Shown here: piece by piece, positions 35,120 to 43,695 of the stretch | How the letters are laid out: every line of letters begins with the position of its first letter | Position numbering within the stretch: the first letter of the stretch is position 1 | Origin: Rhizobium anhuiense | GTDB lineage: Bacteria > Pseudomonadota > Alphaproteobacteria > Rhizobiales > Rhizobiaceae | Assembly: GCF_003985145.1 (NCBI RefSeq) | Contig: NZ_ML133532.1 | Span: 62,001 to 126,000, forward strand | DNA: 64,000 nt | Reading direction: 5' to 3' | Translations under genes and position numbers: made by a program | Notes under the pieces: model-generated | Told to the model about the DNA's origin: nothing | What the model saw: only the letters and a program-made list of their open reading frames with translations | Databases searched by the model: none

Positions 35120-36559
35120 ATGATGGATATCAGCGTCTCGGGCGGAGCCTCCGGTGCGGAGTCGGCTGCGGTTGCGAAATCCGCGCGGCCGGCCGGAAAA
35201 GATGATGCCGCCGGCCAGAAGAACGGCTTCTTTGACGTGCTTGCCAAGGCAGGCAGCAATGCCGTCAATGACGACGCCGACGATGCGCAACCGGATCAAG
35301 GGACGGCTGCCGATGGCGCCGCGGAGAAAGTGGCGCGGACGATCCGCGGCCGCAGCAGCGCAAAGCCGTTGGTCGATCTCAGTGACGCTGCTTTGAAGGC
35401 GCAGGCGGAGGTGCCGCCGGAAACGATCGCCAATGTTGAAAAGGTTGCGGCAAAGCCCGCAAAGGCCGGGGTCAAAATGCCGGCCGATCTCGCCTTCGGC
35501 ACGCTCGATCCGAAAGACAGTCCCGCAGACGAGGTGGTGCAGACGGCCAAGAGTGGCAAGCACGCCAAGGCCGACGCATTGGAAACCGATACGGACCAGG
35601 ACAGCGACGAGGATGACGGCGGCATTTCCGACGTCCTCGGCCTGCTGAAGCAGGAACCTGCCGACGGCGCCGTCGCCTTGCCGGCGGCAACAGCCGCCCA
35701 CCATCCGTCCGCCAAGGCGGGTGAGGCAGGATCGACCGACAAGAAACTCGATGGGGTTGACGCCAAGGCGGGCGGCCATGCATCCGATGCTCTGGCGGCC
35801 GTCAGCAGCAACGTCGAGAGCGGCAAGGCCGATGACGTCAAGCTTCCCGGAACGGAGAGTGCCGAAGCAGCAGATGGCAGGACATTCAGGATCAGTCGTG
35901 CCGATGGCCGCGGCGTATCGATGGATGTCCACATCGGCACTGATCAGGCCGGGGCGAAGGATGGCGCGAAGAAGGCCGATGTCGAAAATGTTTCGGTGCT
36001 TGAATCGCGCCGCTATATCGGCCTGATGCAGAATTCGAATTCCGCCGCCGTGACCGCTGCTCTCTCCGGCGATTCCGAATGGGCGCGCGCCATGGAACCG
36101 AGCTCGGCGCTCTCCAACGCGGCGGAATGGACGAGCACCGGCAAGGTGGTCAATACGCTGAAGATCCAGATGAACCCGCTCGATCTCGGCCTGGTGACGG
36201 CGACCATGCGCCTGTCCGGCGACGCCCTGAACGTCGACCTCAAGGTCGAAACGGGGGCGGCCTATCGTCAGATGAAGGAAGATCACGGCAAGATTCTCGA
36301 AGCTCTGCGCAGCCAGGGCTACGCCGTCGACAACGTCACCATCAGCATGGCGCCGGTCGAGCGTGCCGATACCGGCAACCAGGCGGGCAGCCAGGCCTCC
36401 CAGCAGCAGTCGCTCCCCCAGCAGGGGCAGGGTGGCGAGGCGCGCGAGCGTCACAATCAGACGGCACGGACGGATGGAGGCTTCAATGGCGCAGGCGAGA
36501 CTGATATTGAAGACGCTCGTACTGGCGGCAGCAGCGGCACTGGCGGCGTTTACCTCTGA
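35120..36559 (+). CDS. fliK: Hook-length control protein FliK (formerly MotD in rhizobia)
   Basis: FliK measures hook length and triggers the FlhB export switch. The 479-residue protein has a long, low-complexity N-terminal part rich in Ala, Asp and Lys, and the conserved C-terminal FliK domain (LKIQMNPLDLGLVTATMRL, then LNVDLKVETGAAYRQMKED and ILEALRSQGYAVDNVTI). Two adjacent ATGs (35120, 35123) are possible. Its 3' end overlaps the next gene by 74 bases in another frame. Confidence 0.92.
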   Translation: MMDISVSGGASGAESAAVAKSARPAGKDDAAGQKNGFFDVLAKAGSNAVNDDADDAQPDQGTAADGAAEKVARTIRGRSSAKPLVDLSDAALKAQAEVPPETIANVEKVAAKPAKAGVKMPADLAFGTLDPKDSPADEVVQTAKSGKHAKADALETDTDQDSDEDDGGISDVLGLLKQEPADGAVALPAATAAHHPSAKAGEAGSTDKKLDGVDAKAGGHASDALAAVSSNVESGKADDVKLPGTESAEAADGRTFRISRADGRGVSMDVHIGTDQAGAKDGAKKADVENVSVLESRRYIGLMQNSNSAAVTAALSGDSEWARAMEPSSALSNAAEWTSTGKVVNTLKIQMNPLDLGLVTATMRLSGDALNVDLKVETGAAYRQMKEDHGKILEALRSQGYAVDNVTISMAPVERADTGNQAGSQASQQQSLPQQGQGGEARERHNQTARTDGGFNGAGETDIEDARTGGSSGTGGVYL

Positions 36560-37064
36560 GGCATCAGCCTCCACCGGCGCCTGCGAACGCGAGATCCAGT
36601 CGGCCGCTGCCAAATATGGTATCCCCGAAGGCATCCTCTATTCAGTCGGTCTGACGGAGACCGGCCGCAAGGGCTCGCTCTATCCCTATGCCATGAACGT
36701 CGAAGGCAAGGCGATCTTTCCGCCCTCGGAACAGGATGCGATGCGGCAATTCGACGTCGCCCGCAGCAGCGGCGCGAAGCTCATCGACATCGGCTGCATG
36801 CAGATCAACCACTATTATCACGGTGAAAATTTCGGCTCCGCCGAGGATATGTTCGACCCACACCGCAACGTAGAGTACGCGGCAAAATTCCTCCGCAACC
36901 TTCATGATCGGCACGAGACATGGACGATGGCGGTAGCCAGATACCATGCCGGACCCAACAACGATCCGGCGCAGAAGCAATATGTCTGTCGCGTCATCGC
37001 CAATCTGGTTGCCACGGGCTACGGCAAGTGGACTCCCAATGCGAGTAACTTTTGCCGAAATTAA
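36486..37064 (+). CDS. Exported lytic transglycosylase (SLT domain), flagellar cluster
   Basis: This 192-residue precursor probably opens the peptidoglycan for rod passage. From ATG 36486 it has a signal peptide (KTLVLAAAAALAAFTSEASA) and an SLT domain with the catalytic Glu58 in LTETGR, then DIGCMQINHYYHG and YHAGPNND. GGAGG lies 5 bases before this ATG. The signal peptide is encoded inside the end of fliK, an overlap of 74 bases. Comparable flagellar enzymes are Caulobacter PleA and Rhodobacter SltF. The FlgJ-like protein here lacks a muramidase domain, which fits this division of labour. Confidence 0.88.
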   Translation: MAQARLILKTLVLAAAAALAAFTSEASASTGACEREIQSAAAKYGIPEGILYSVGLTETGRKGSLYPYAMNVEGKAIFPPSEQDAMRQFDVARSSGAKLIDIGCMQINHYYHGENFGSAEDMFDPHRNVEYAAKFLRNLHDRHETWTMAVARYHAGPNNDPAQKQYVCRVIANLVATGYGKWTPNASNFCRN

Positions 37065-37085
37065 TGCAACCAAAAATGGAAGAGG

Positions 37086-37115
37086 CATATTGTGACGAAA
37101 CTGTGTCACAATATG
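37086..37115. promoter_or_regulatory. Perfect 11-base dyad upstream of rem
   Basis: CATATTGTGAC (37086-37096) and GTCACAATATG (37105-37115) are exact complements separated by 8 bases, about 230 bases before the rem ATG. The surrounding 280-base gap is AT-rich. No T run follows, so a terminator is unlikely. It is a candidate site for VisN/VisR or another regulator of rem. Confidence 0.6.
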
Positions 37116-37344
37116 GCGGGAATCCGGCACGAAACCCATGTGCAAGCCATAATTAACCGGGCGTTAACTTTTCCACGAAATTTTGGTGTGCATATTCAAT
37201 CATACCCACTAGATATAGATCAAATCGGACCCAAGATCTTAATCAATTATTAATTTCTGCCATTAACTTTAACGAGTTGTCGCCGATTCGTGCGATTCGT
37301 ACCCATAGATCATCGAAGTGCCACACTGATTCGGAGGCGGACGA

Positions 37345-38016
37345 ATGATCGTAGTGGTTGATGAGCGTGAGCTCGTGAAAGATGGATACACATCTCTGTT
37401 CGGCCGTGAGGGCATTCCCTCCACCGGCTTTGATCCAACGGAGTTCGGCGAGTGGGTACAGACCGCTGCCGATTCCGATATAGCGGCAGTCGAGGCTTTC
37501 CTGATCGGGCAGGGCCAGCGCAACCACGAACTGCCCCGGGCGATCCGGGATCGGTCGATGGCGCCGGTGATTGCGGTCAGCGACCAGCCCTCGCTCGAAA
37601 ACACCCTTGCGCTTTTCGATTGCGGCGTCGACGACGTGGTGCGCAAACCGGTGCATCCCCGCGAAATCCTCGCAAGAGCGGCTGCGATCCGGCGCCGGCT
37701 GAAGGCGATCGCCAACTACACCGAGATCGGTGGGATCCGCGTCTTCTCGGATGGCCGCGACCCCGAGATCAACGGCGAGGTCTTTGCGCTTCCCCGGCGC
37801 GAGCGCCGTATCCTCGAATATTTGATCGCCAATCGCGGTCGCCGGGTCACCAAGACCCAGATCTTCAACGCCATCTACGGCATCTTCGATGAAGAGGTCG
37901 AGGAGAACGTCGTCGAAAGTCACATCTCGAAGCTGCGCAAGAAGCTGCGCAAGAAGCTCGGCGTCGATCCGGTCGATTCCAAGCGTTTCCTTGGCTACTG
38001 CATCGATTGGGCCTGA
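37345..38016 (+). CDS. rem: OmpR-type motility regulator Rem
   Basis: Rem is the second-tier activator of flagellar genes in rhizobia and is itself activated by VisNR. The 223-residue protein has an N-terminal receiver-like domain and a C-terminal winged helix (LPRRERRILEYLIANRGRRV, then VVESHISKLRKKLRKKLG). The receiver is atypical: it opens MIVVVDERELVKDGYTSLF, and the expected phospho-Asp loop is replaced by AADSDIAAVEAFL, consistent with reports that Rem works without normal phosphorylation. The ATG has CGGAGGCGG 4-12 bases upstream. Confidence 0.93.
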   Translation: MIVVVDERELVKDGYTSLFGREGIPSTGFDPTEFGEWVQTAADSDIAAVEAFLIGQGQRNHELPRAIRDRSMAPVIAVSDQPSLENTLALFDCGVDDVVRKPVHPREILARAAAIRRRLKAIANYTEIGGIRVFSDGRDPEINGEVFALPRRERRILEYLIANRGRRVTKTQIFNAIYGIFDEEVEENVVESHISKLRKKLRKKLGVDPVDSKRFLGYCIDWA

Positions 38017-38142
38017 TTTTGCCGGCCGGGTGGCGGCGCCCGGCTGAACCTCGATATTCGGCCTCGCCGCGCGCATGACAGACAGCTTCACGCAAGGCCC
38101 GACAAATACTCTCGAGTTTAACAGGTAAAACGAGGTTTTCAG

Positions 38143-39444
38143 ATGAGCATTTTCGGCAGCATGAAGACGGCAGTATCGGGGATGAACGCGCAGGCGAACC
38201 GCCTCAGCACCGTCTCCGACAACATCGCCAACGTTAACACCACCGGCTACAAGGCTGTGTCGACAAGCTTCTCGTCGCTGGTTCTGCCCTCCTCGAACGG
38301 CAATTACAATTCCGGCGGCGTTCAGACCTCCGTGCGCCAGGCCGTCTCCGACCAGGGCGATATTTCCTACACCACCTCCAGCACCGACCTTGCGATCTCG
38401 GGCGACGGCTTCTTCATCGTCCAGGGTGCGGACGGCACGCCGGTCCTGACCCGCGCCGGCGATTTCACCAAGGACGACGAAGGCAACCTCGTCAATTCAG
38501 CCGGCTTCCAGCTGATGGGCTATTCGTATGACTCCGGCGCCCCTGCCGTCGTCGTCAACGGTTTCGACGGCCTCGTTCCCGTCAACGTCACCCAGAATGG
38601 CCTGACCGCCATCGCCTCGACCTCAGGTGTCTTCACAGGCAACCTCAATTCCAACTCCACTGTTGTTACGGCTAATCTCCCGAGCGATAACGGTACTAGC
38701 GGCACCACAACGACCGACACCAAAAAGGTCTCGATGGTCGCCTATGACCGTCTTGGCAACAAGGTGATGTACGACTTCTACTTCACCAAGACCGCGCAAT
38801 CGGCAACGCCGACGACACCTCCCGCGACCGCCAGCACTTGGGAAGTTGCGATTTTCCGCAATGCCGATGCGGCGACGGGTGGCACGACCTCCTTCCCGTA
38901 TACCACGACAGGCGGCACCGTCGGCCTGGGAACACTCGAGTTCGACGCCGACGGCGCCTTGGTTACGGGTGGCGCCGTCACCATTAGTGATCCGGTGACC
39001 GGCCAGGACATCGACATGGATTTCTCCGGCCTCACTCAGCTCGGCGCCGCCTTTTCCGGCACCGGCACGCCGAACGGCCAGGCCGCCAGCCCAGTCAAGG
39101 ACGTCACCATCGACGGCGACGGCATTGTTTACGCCAAGTATGAAGACGGCAGCACCAAGCCGCTCTATCGCATCCCGCTGGCCAACGTCGCAAGCCCGGA
39201 CAAGCTGACGCTGATGAGCGGCAACGTCTACAGCGCCAACGGCCAGTCGGGCGTCACCGTCACCGGCTTCCCGCAGACCAACGGCCTCGGCACGATCAAG
39301 TCAGGCGCTCTCGAAGGTTCGAACGTCGACCTCGCCGGCGAGCTGACCGAAATGATCGAAGCGCAACGCAGCTATACCGCCAATTCCAAGGTGTTCCAGA
39401 CGGGGTCCGACATCATGGACGTCCTCGTCAACCTCAAGAGATAA
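38143..39444 (+). CDS. flgE: Flagellar hook protein FlgE
   Basis: FlgE builds the hook. The 433-residue protein starts MSIFGSMKTAVSGMNAQANR, with DNIANVNTTGYKAVSTSF next, and ends with GAYEGSNVDL-type residues (GALEGSNVDLAGELTEMI) and AQRSYTANSKVFQTGSDI. The central domain is Thr/Gly-rich and variable. It lies 126 bases after rem, followed by flgK and flgL in one run. Confidence 0.96.
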   Translation: MSIFGSMKTAVSGMNAQANRLSTVSDNIANVNTTGYKAVSTSFSSLVLPSSNGNYNSGGVQTSVRQAVSDQGDISYTTSSTDLAISGDGFFIVQGADGTPVLTRAGDFTKDDEGNLVNSAGFQLMGYSYDSGAPAVVVNGFDGLVPVNVTQNGLTAIASTSGVFTGNLNSNSTVVTANLPSDNGTSGTTTTDTKKVSMVAYDRLGNKVMYDFYFTKTAQSATPTTPPATASTWEVAIFRNADAATGGTTSFPYTTTGGTVGLGTLEFDADGALVTGGAVTISDPVTGQDIDMDFSGLTQLGAAFSGTGTPNGQAASPVKDVTIDGDGIVYAKYEDGSTKPLYRIPLANVASPDKLTLMSGNVYSANGQSGVTVTGFPQTNGLGTIKSGALEGSNVDLAGELTEMIEAQRSYTANSKVFQTGSDIMDVLVNLKR

Positions 39445-39463
39445 TCAGGGTAACGGCTAAGCC

Positions 39464-40951
39464 ATGTCGCTCACGTCAGCACTTAATACCGCGCAGAGCA
39501 TATTCAACAATACCGGCACGCAGAGCAGTGTCGTATCGAACAATATCTCGAATGCGGGCAACAAAGATTACGTGCGCCGGCAGGCGATGCTTACCACGTC
39601 CTTGAACGGCGCCCAGGTCGTCAAGATAGACCGGGCGCAGGAAGATGCCTTGCTGCGCCAGTATCTGAAGACATCCTCTCAGGACAGCGCCCAGCAGGCC
39701 TTGCTCGGAGGTCTCGAGGACCTCAAGTCGATCATGGGTGGCAACGACTACGAAACGTCGCCATCCACCTATCTCGGTGTTTTCCAGCAAAAGCTTCAGG
39801 CCTTCCGCACGACGCCGGGCAGCACGGTCGCCGCCCAGGGCGCCATCACCGCCGCCCAGGATGTGGCCAACTCGCTGAACAACGCCTCGCAATCCGTTCA
39901 GGATGTCCGCGCCAGCGCCGATAAGCAGATCGCCACCGACGTTGAAACGCTGAATACGCTGCTGAGCCAGTTCGAAGAGGCCAATAATGCGGTAAAGACC
40001 GCCACGGCCTCGGGTGCGGATGCCTCCGGCGCCCTCGATGAGCGCGAGAAGGCGCTCAAGCAGATTTCGAAGATCGTCGGCGTCAGCGCGACGACGCGCG
40101 ACAACAACGACATGGTGCTGAGCACGCCCGACGGGACGATCCTCTTCGAGACGGTTCCGCGCACCGTGACCTTCAAGTCTCAGGATATCTATACCGCCTC
40201 CACCGTCGGCAATTCCGTCTATATCGACGGTGTTGCGCTGCCGCTCGGCAGCGGATCGACCACGACGGGGATGGGAAGCCTTCAGTCGCTCCTGCAGGTC
40301 CGTGACGATATCGCCCCCAACTTCCAGAAGCAGCTCGACGAAATCGCCCGCGGTCTGGTCTCGATCTTCAAGGAAGATAACTCGTCAGGCACCCCGGCCT
40401 ACGTGCCCGGCCTTTTTACCTGGAGCGGCGGCACGGTCGATACTGGCGGCACCGCCGTCGCCGGCATGGCGTCGACCATCACCGTCAGCAGCCGTGTGAT
40501 CACCTCGCAGGGCGGAGACCCGATGCGCCTGCGCGATGGCGGCATCAACGCCACCGGCGTCGTGGTGAACACTACAGGCGAAAGCGGCTATACAGACGAA
40601 CTTGATCGCCTCTATACGGCGTTGGGCTCCGATATGGATTTCGACCCGGCAACGGGAACGACTGTCGGCTTCGACGCCACGACGGGCATCGATTCGAACG
40701 TCAGCATCATGGAATACGCCACGAATTCCCTCGGCTGGCTCGAGCAGTATCGCAGCAACGCCACGACGGCGGCGGAAAATACCTCGGCGGCGCTTTCACG
40801 CTCCGACGAAGCCTATTCCAACGAGACGGGCGTCAACCTCGACGAGGAGCTGACGCTGCTCCTCGACATAGAGCAGTCCTACAAGGCGGCGACGAAGATC
40901 CTGAACGCCGTTGACGAAATGTTGAAGTCATTGCTGGATATTGCGAGTTAA
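39464..40951 (+). CDS. flgK: Hook-filament junction protein FlgK (HAP1)
   Basis: FlgK forms the first junction zone between hook and filament. The 495-residue protein has the N-terminal helix SLTSALNTAQSIFNNTGTQS with VVSNNISNAGNKDYVRRQAM, and the C-terminal GVNLDEELTLLLDIEQSYKA and ATKILNAVDEMLKSLLDI motifs. It starts 19 bases after flgE and ends 3 bases before flgL. Confidence 0.95.
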   Translation: MSLTSALNTAQSIFNNTGTQSSVVSNNISNAGNKDYVRRQAMLTTSLNGAQVVKIDRAQEDALLRQYLKTSSQDSAQQALLGGLEDLKSIMGGNDYETSPSTYLGVFQQKLQAFRTTPGSTVAAQGAITAAQDVANSLNNASQSVQDVRASADKQIATDVETLNTLLSQFEEANNAVKTATASGADASGALDEREKALKQISKIVGVSATTRDNNDMVLSTPDGTILFETVPRTVTFKSQDIYTASTVGNSVYIDGVALPLGSGSTTTGMGSLQSLLQVRDDIAPNFQKQLDEIARGLVSIFKEDNSSGTPAYVPGLFTWSGGTVDTGGTAVAGMASTITVSSRVITSQGGDPMRLRDGGINATGVVVNTTGESGYTDELDRLYTALGSDMDFDPATGTTVGFDATTGIDSNVSIMEYATNSLGWLEQYRSNATTAAENTSAALSRSDEAYSNETGVNLDEELTLLLDIEQSYKAATKILNAVDEMLKSLLDIAS

Positions 40952-40954
40952 GCC

Positions 40955-42001
40955 ATGAAGAGCTCATTTATTTCAAGTTCAGCCATTCAGAACGCGATGC
41001 GCCTGACGATCCGTCAGGGGCAGAACCAGATGACCAAGGCAACGATGGAAGCGACGACGGGTGTCTATGCGGATATCGGTGTCTCTCTCGGCGGCAACGC
41101 CGCCAGGAGCGTGGACTTCACCCGCGAGACCGACAGGATAGCCTCGATCAAATCAAGCAATTCGCTTGTCGCCGCGCGCATGGAATCCTCGCAGCTCGGC
41201 CTTTCCAAGATGAAGGACGTCGGCGACGGCCTGGTTTCGAAGCTGACGGCACTCCAGGGCAGCCACGATCCCGGCAGCATCACCGTCGCCATCCAGTCGG
41301 CGACCAGTGCGCTCTCCACGATGATGGACACCGCCAACACCATGGTGAACGGCGAATATCTGTTCTCCGGCATCAATACCGATGTGCAGCCGCTGACCGA
41401 TATGACCGCAACGACGAGCGCCGCCATCGTCACGGAACTGAACACTTATGCGACCGGCCTCGGCAAGGCGGTCAGCGATTTGACCGGCGCTGAAATGGAG
41501 ACCTTCATAACGTCGACGGTCGAGCCGATGTTCAGCGAAGCGAACTGGACCGATGCGACGACCGGCTGGTCGCAAGCGTCGAGCCAGAACATGACGAGCC
41601 GTATCAGCAACTCGGAAGTGATCGAATCCTCGACCAACGCCAATTCCGAAGGCATGCGCTACTTCGCGCTCGCCTCGGTGATGACCTCGGCGCTTCTCGA
41701 CCAGGGCCTCAGCAGCGATGCAATGAGCACGGTGTCCAAGCAGGCGATCAGCTATACGACGAAGGCGACCAGCGGCCTCGTGACCCAGGCAAGCCAGCTC
41801 GGTCTTTCCCAGGAGCGCGTCAAGAAATCCAACGACGCCCTCGACGCCCAGTCGAACATCATCAAGAACAAGCTCGTCGATCTGCAGGGTGTCGATCCCT
41901 ACGAGGCCTCGACGCTCGTCAAGACTTTGGAAACGCAGCTTGAAACCGCTTACACGATCGTCTCGAAGATCCAGCAGTTGAGTCTCGTAAACTACCTTTG
42001 A
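40955..42001 (+). CDS. flgL: Hook-filament junction protein FlgL (HAP3)
   Basis: FlgL is the second junction protein and is flagellin-like at its ends. The 348-residue protein begins MKSSFISSSAIQNAMRLTIR and ends with ASTLVKTLETQLETAYTIVS and KIQQLSLVNYL. The middle contains ANTMVNGEYLFSGINTDVQP, typical of FlgL. flaF follows after 31 bases. Confidence 0.94.
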   Translation: MKSSFISSSAIQNAMRLTIRQGQNQMTKATMEATTGVYADIGVSLGGNAARSVDFTRETDRIASIKSSNSLVAARMESSQLGLSKMKDVGDGLVSKLTALQGSHDPGSITVAIQSATSALSTMMDTANTMVNGEYLFSGINTDVQPLTDMTATTSAAIVTELNTYATGLGKAVSDLTGAEMETFITSTVEPMFSEANWTDATTGWSQASSQNMTSRISNSEVIESSTNANSEGMRYFALASVMTSALLDQGLSSDAMSTVSKQAISYTTKATSGLVTQASQLGLSQERVKKSNDALDAQSNIIKNKLVDLQGVDPYEASTLVKTLETQLETAYTIVSKIQQLSLVNYL

Positions 42002-42032
42002 TGATCAAAGGCGCGCAAAGAAGGATGCATGA

Positions 42033-42380
42033 ATGTATCAGTTCTCATATGCCGAAGTCATGCAGGACTCGGTGGCCGACGCGAAAGAGCGGGAATGGCA
42101 GGTTCTTGACCGGTCCATAGATCTGCTTTCGCAGGCGCGCGAAAAGGAAAAATACGGCCGGGAAGCCATTGAAGCCCTGTTTTATACGCGCCGGGTGTGG
42201 ATCAGCTTCATCGAAGATCTGAAACATCCCGACAACCAGCTGGAGATCGAGCTCAGGGCCAACCTCATCTCGATTGCGATCTGGATATTGAAGGAATGCG
42301 ACAGGATCAGAAAACGTCAGTCTAATAACTACCAGGGCATCATCGACGTTACCACCATCATCAGGGATGGACTTAAATGA
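42033..42380 (+). CDS. flaF: Flagellin biosynthesis regulator FlaF
   Basis: FlaF is the alphaproteobacterial flagellin secretion/translation factor that works opposite FlbT. The 115-residue helical protein contains the family segments LDRSIDLLSQAREK and ALFYTRRVWISFIEDLKHPD and the C-terminal SIAIWILKECDRIRKRQSNN. Its stop overlaps the flbT start (ATGA), so the two are coupled. Confidence 0.92.
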   Translation: MYQFSYAEVMQDSVADAKEREWQVLDRSIDLLSQAREKEKYGREAIEALFYTRRVWISFIEDLKHPDNQLEIELRANLISIAIWILKECDRIRKRQSNNYQGIIDVTTIIRDGLK

Positions 42381-42826
42381 AAAGTACACTTCGCATTTCT
42401 CTGAAAGCCGGAGAAAGAATCTTCATCAACGGCGCCGTCCTGCGCGTCGACCGCAAGGTCGCGCTGGAATTCCTGAATGATGTGACGTTCCTTCTCGAAA
42501 ACCACGTCCTGCAGCCGGAAGGCGCCACCACGCCCCTGCGTCAGCTCTATTTCATCGCGCAGATGATCCTCATCAATCCCGAGGGCAAGGACCACTCGAC
42601 GGCGATGTTCCGCAAGTCGATCACCATGCTGCTCACCTGCTTCAAGAACGAGGAAATCCTCGCCGAACTGAAGCGCATCGACGCGCTCGTGTCGACCGGC
42701 CGCGCCTTCGATGCATTGAAGGCGATCCGCGGCCTCTACGCGATCGAAGACAGCATCCTCAACAATCACGAAATGCCGCCAACGATGGTCGAGCAGATTC
42801 GCAGGGAGATTGCACCATGGCGGTAG
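42377..42826 (+). CDS. flbT: Flagellin mRNA regulator FlbT
   Basis: In Caulobacter FlbT acts through the 5' untranslated region of flagellin mRNA. The 149-residue protein starts MKSTLRISLKAGERIFINGA, followed by VLRVDRKVALEFLNDVTFLL and RQLYFIAQMILINPEG, all family landmarks. It overlaps flaF by 4 bases and flgD by 10 bases. The paired leader hairpins on flaA-C are possible targets (see findings). Confidence 0.93.
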   Translation: MKSTLRISLKAGERIFINGAVLRVDRKVALEFLNDVTFLLENHVLQPEGATTPLRQLYFIAQMILINPEGKDHSTAMFRKSITMLLTCFKNEEILAELKRIDALVSTGRAFDALKAIRGLYAIEDSILNNHEMPPTMVEQIRREIAPWR

Positions 42827-43248
42827 ATGCAACAACAAGCGCGACCTCAACAACCTCGACGACCTCCTCGACGAGTTCGAGCTCGAAGTCGGCGACACTG
42901 AACTACGACAACTTCCTGCAGCTGCTCATCGCGCAGATGAAGAACCAGGATCCGACCGATCCGATGGATGCCAGCGAGCAGGTGGCGCAGCTGGCAACCT
43001 TCTCGCAGGTCGAGCAGACGATCCAGACCAACACCAAGTTGGACACGCTTCTGGCAAGCTCGAGCCTCACCCAGGCCAGCAGCTACGTCGGCAAATACAT
43101 GGAAAGCGCCGACGGCACCGTCAAAGGCATCATCGATTCCGTCAAGGTTTATTCCGATGGTATCATTGCGACGACCAAAGATGGCGATAAGATACTCGTG
43201 CAGACGGGAATCACTGTTGCCGACGAGGCGCCGAGCAGCAGCTCCTGA
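42817..43248 (+). CDS. flgD: Flagellar hook capping protein FlgD
   Basis: FlgD caps the growing hook. The 143-residue protein has a Ser/Thr-rich start (about 1-25), then the diagnostic LNYDNFLQLLIAQMKNQDPT and DPMDASEQVAQLATFSQVEQ. It is shorter than enteric FlgD and lacks the C-terminal extension, as in other rhizobia. The ATG lies inside the last codons of flbT; GGGAG sits about 10 bases upstream. Confidence 0.94.
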   Translation: MAVDATTSATSTTSTTSSTSSSSKSATLNYDNFLQLLIAQMKNQDPTDPMDASEQVAQLATFSQVEQTIQTNTKLDTLLASSSLTQASSYVGKYMESADGTVKGIIDSVKVYSDGIIATTKDGDKILVQTGITVADEAPSSSS

Positions 43249-43339
43249 TGCGAACGGCGCCAACGCGCCTGTTTGACGCCAACCAAGCGCGGTCCGGCCA
43301 AGGCGGGGCCGCTTCAAGGCGATATGAGGTTGCCTTCGG

Positions 43340-43606
43340 ATGAATGAAGCTGATGCATTAGATCTGTTCCAGGCCGCGATCTGGACCGTGCTGATTGCCG
43401 CCGGTCCCGCGGTCATCGCCGCGATGGTGGTGGGTCTCGTGATCGCCCTGATCCAGGCGCTGACCCAGGTGCAGGAAGCGACGCTGACCTTCGTGCCGAA
43501 GATCGTCGCGGTGCTGATCACGGTCGGCGTCACCGCGCCTTTCGTCGGCTCGCAGATCTCGATTTTCACCAATCTGGTCTTCTCGCGCATCCAGTCTGGT
43601 TTCTGA
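43340..43606 (+). CDS. fliQ: Flagellar export gate protein FliQ
   Basis: FliQ is a small gate subunit of the export channel. The 88-residue protein has two membrane segments (about 15-37, TVLIAAGPAVIAAMVVGLVI, and 50-72) joined by the family loop ALIQALTQVQEATLTFVPKI. It lies between flgD (91 bases) and flhA (89 bases); no terminator is obvious in either gap. Confidence 0.96.
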   Translation: MNEADALDLFQAAIWTVLIAAGPAVIAAMVVGLVIALIQALTQVQEATLTFVPKIVAVLITVGVTAPFVGSQISIFTNLVFSRIQSGF

Positions 43607-43695
43607 GCCACCTTCGCGCAAGCTTCGCCATTTAAGTCTCGATTCGAATTGGGCGGACTCATATCCGCCTCCTCTCATGAAGAGACGGAATCGTC

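Noticed and set aside
37086..37115. CRP/cAMP site upstream of rem
   Set aside because: TGTGA and TCACA are present but separated by 10 bases, not 6.
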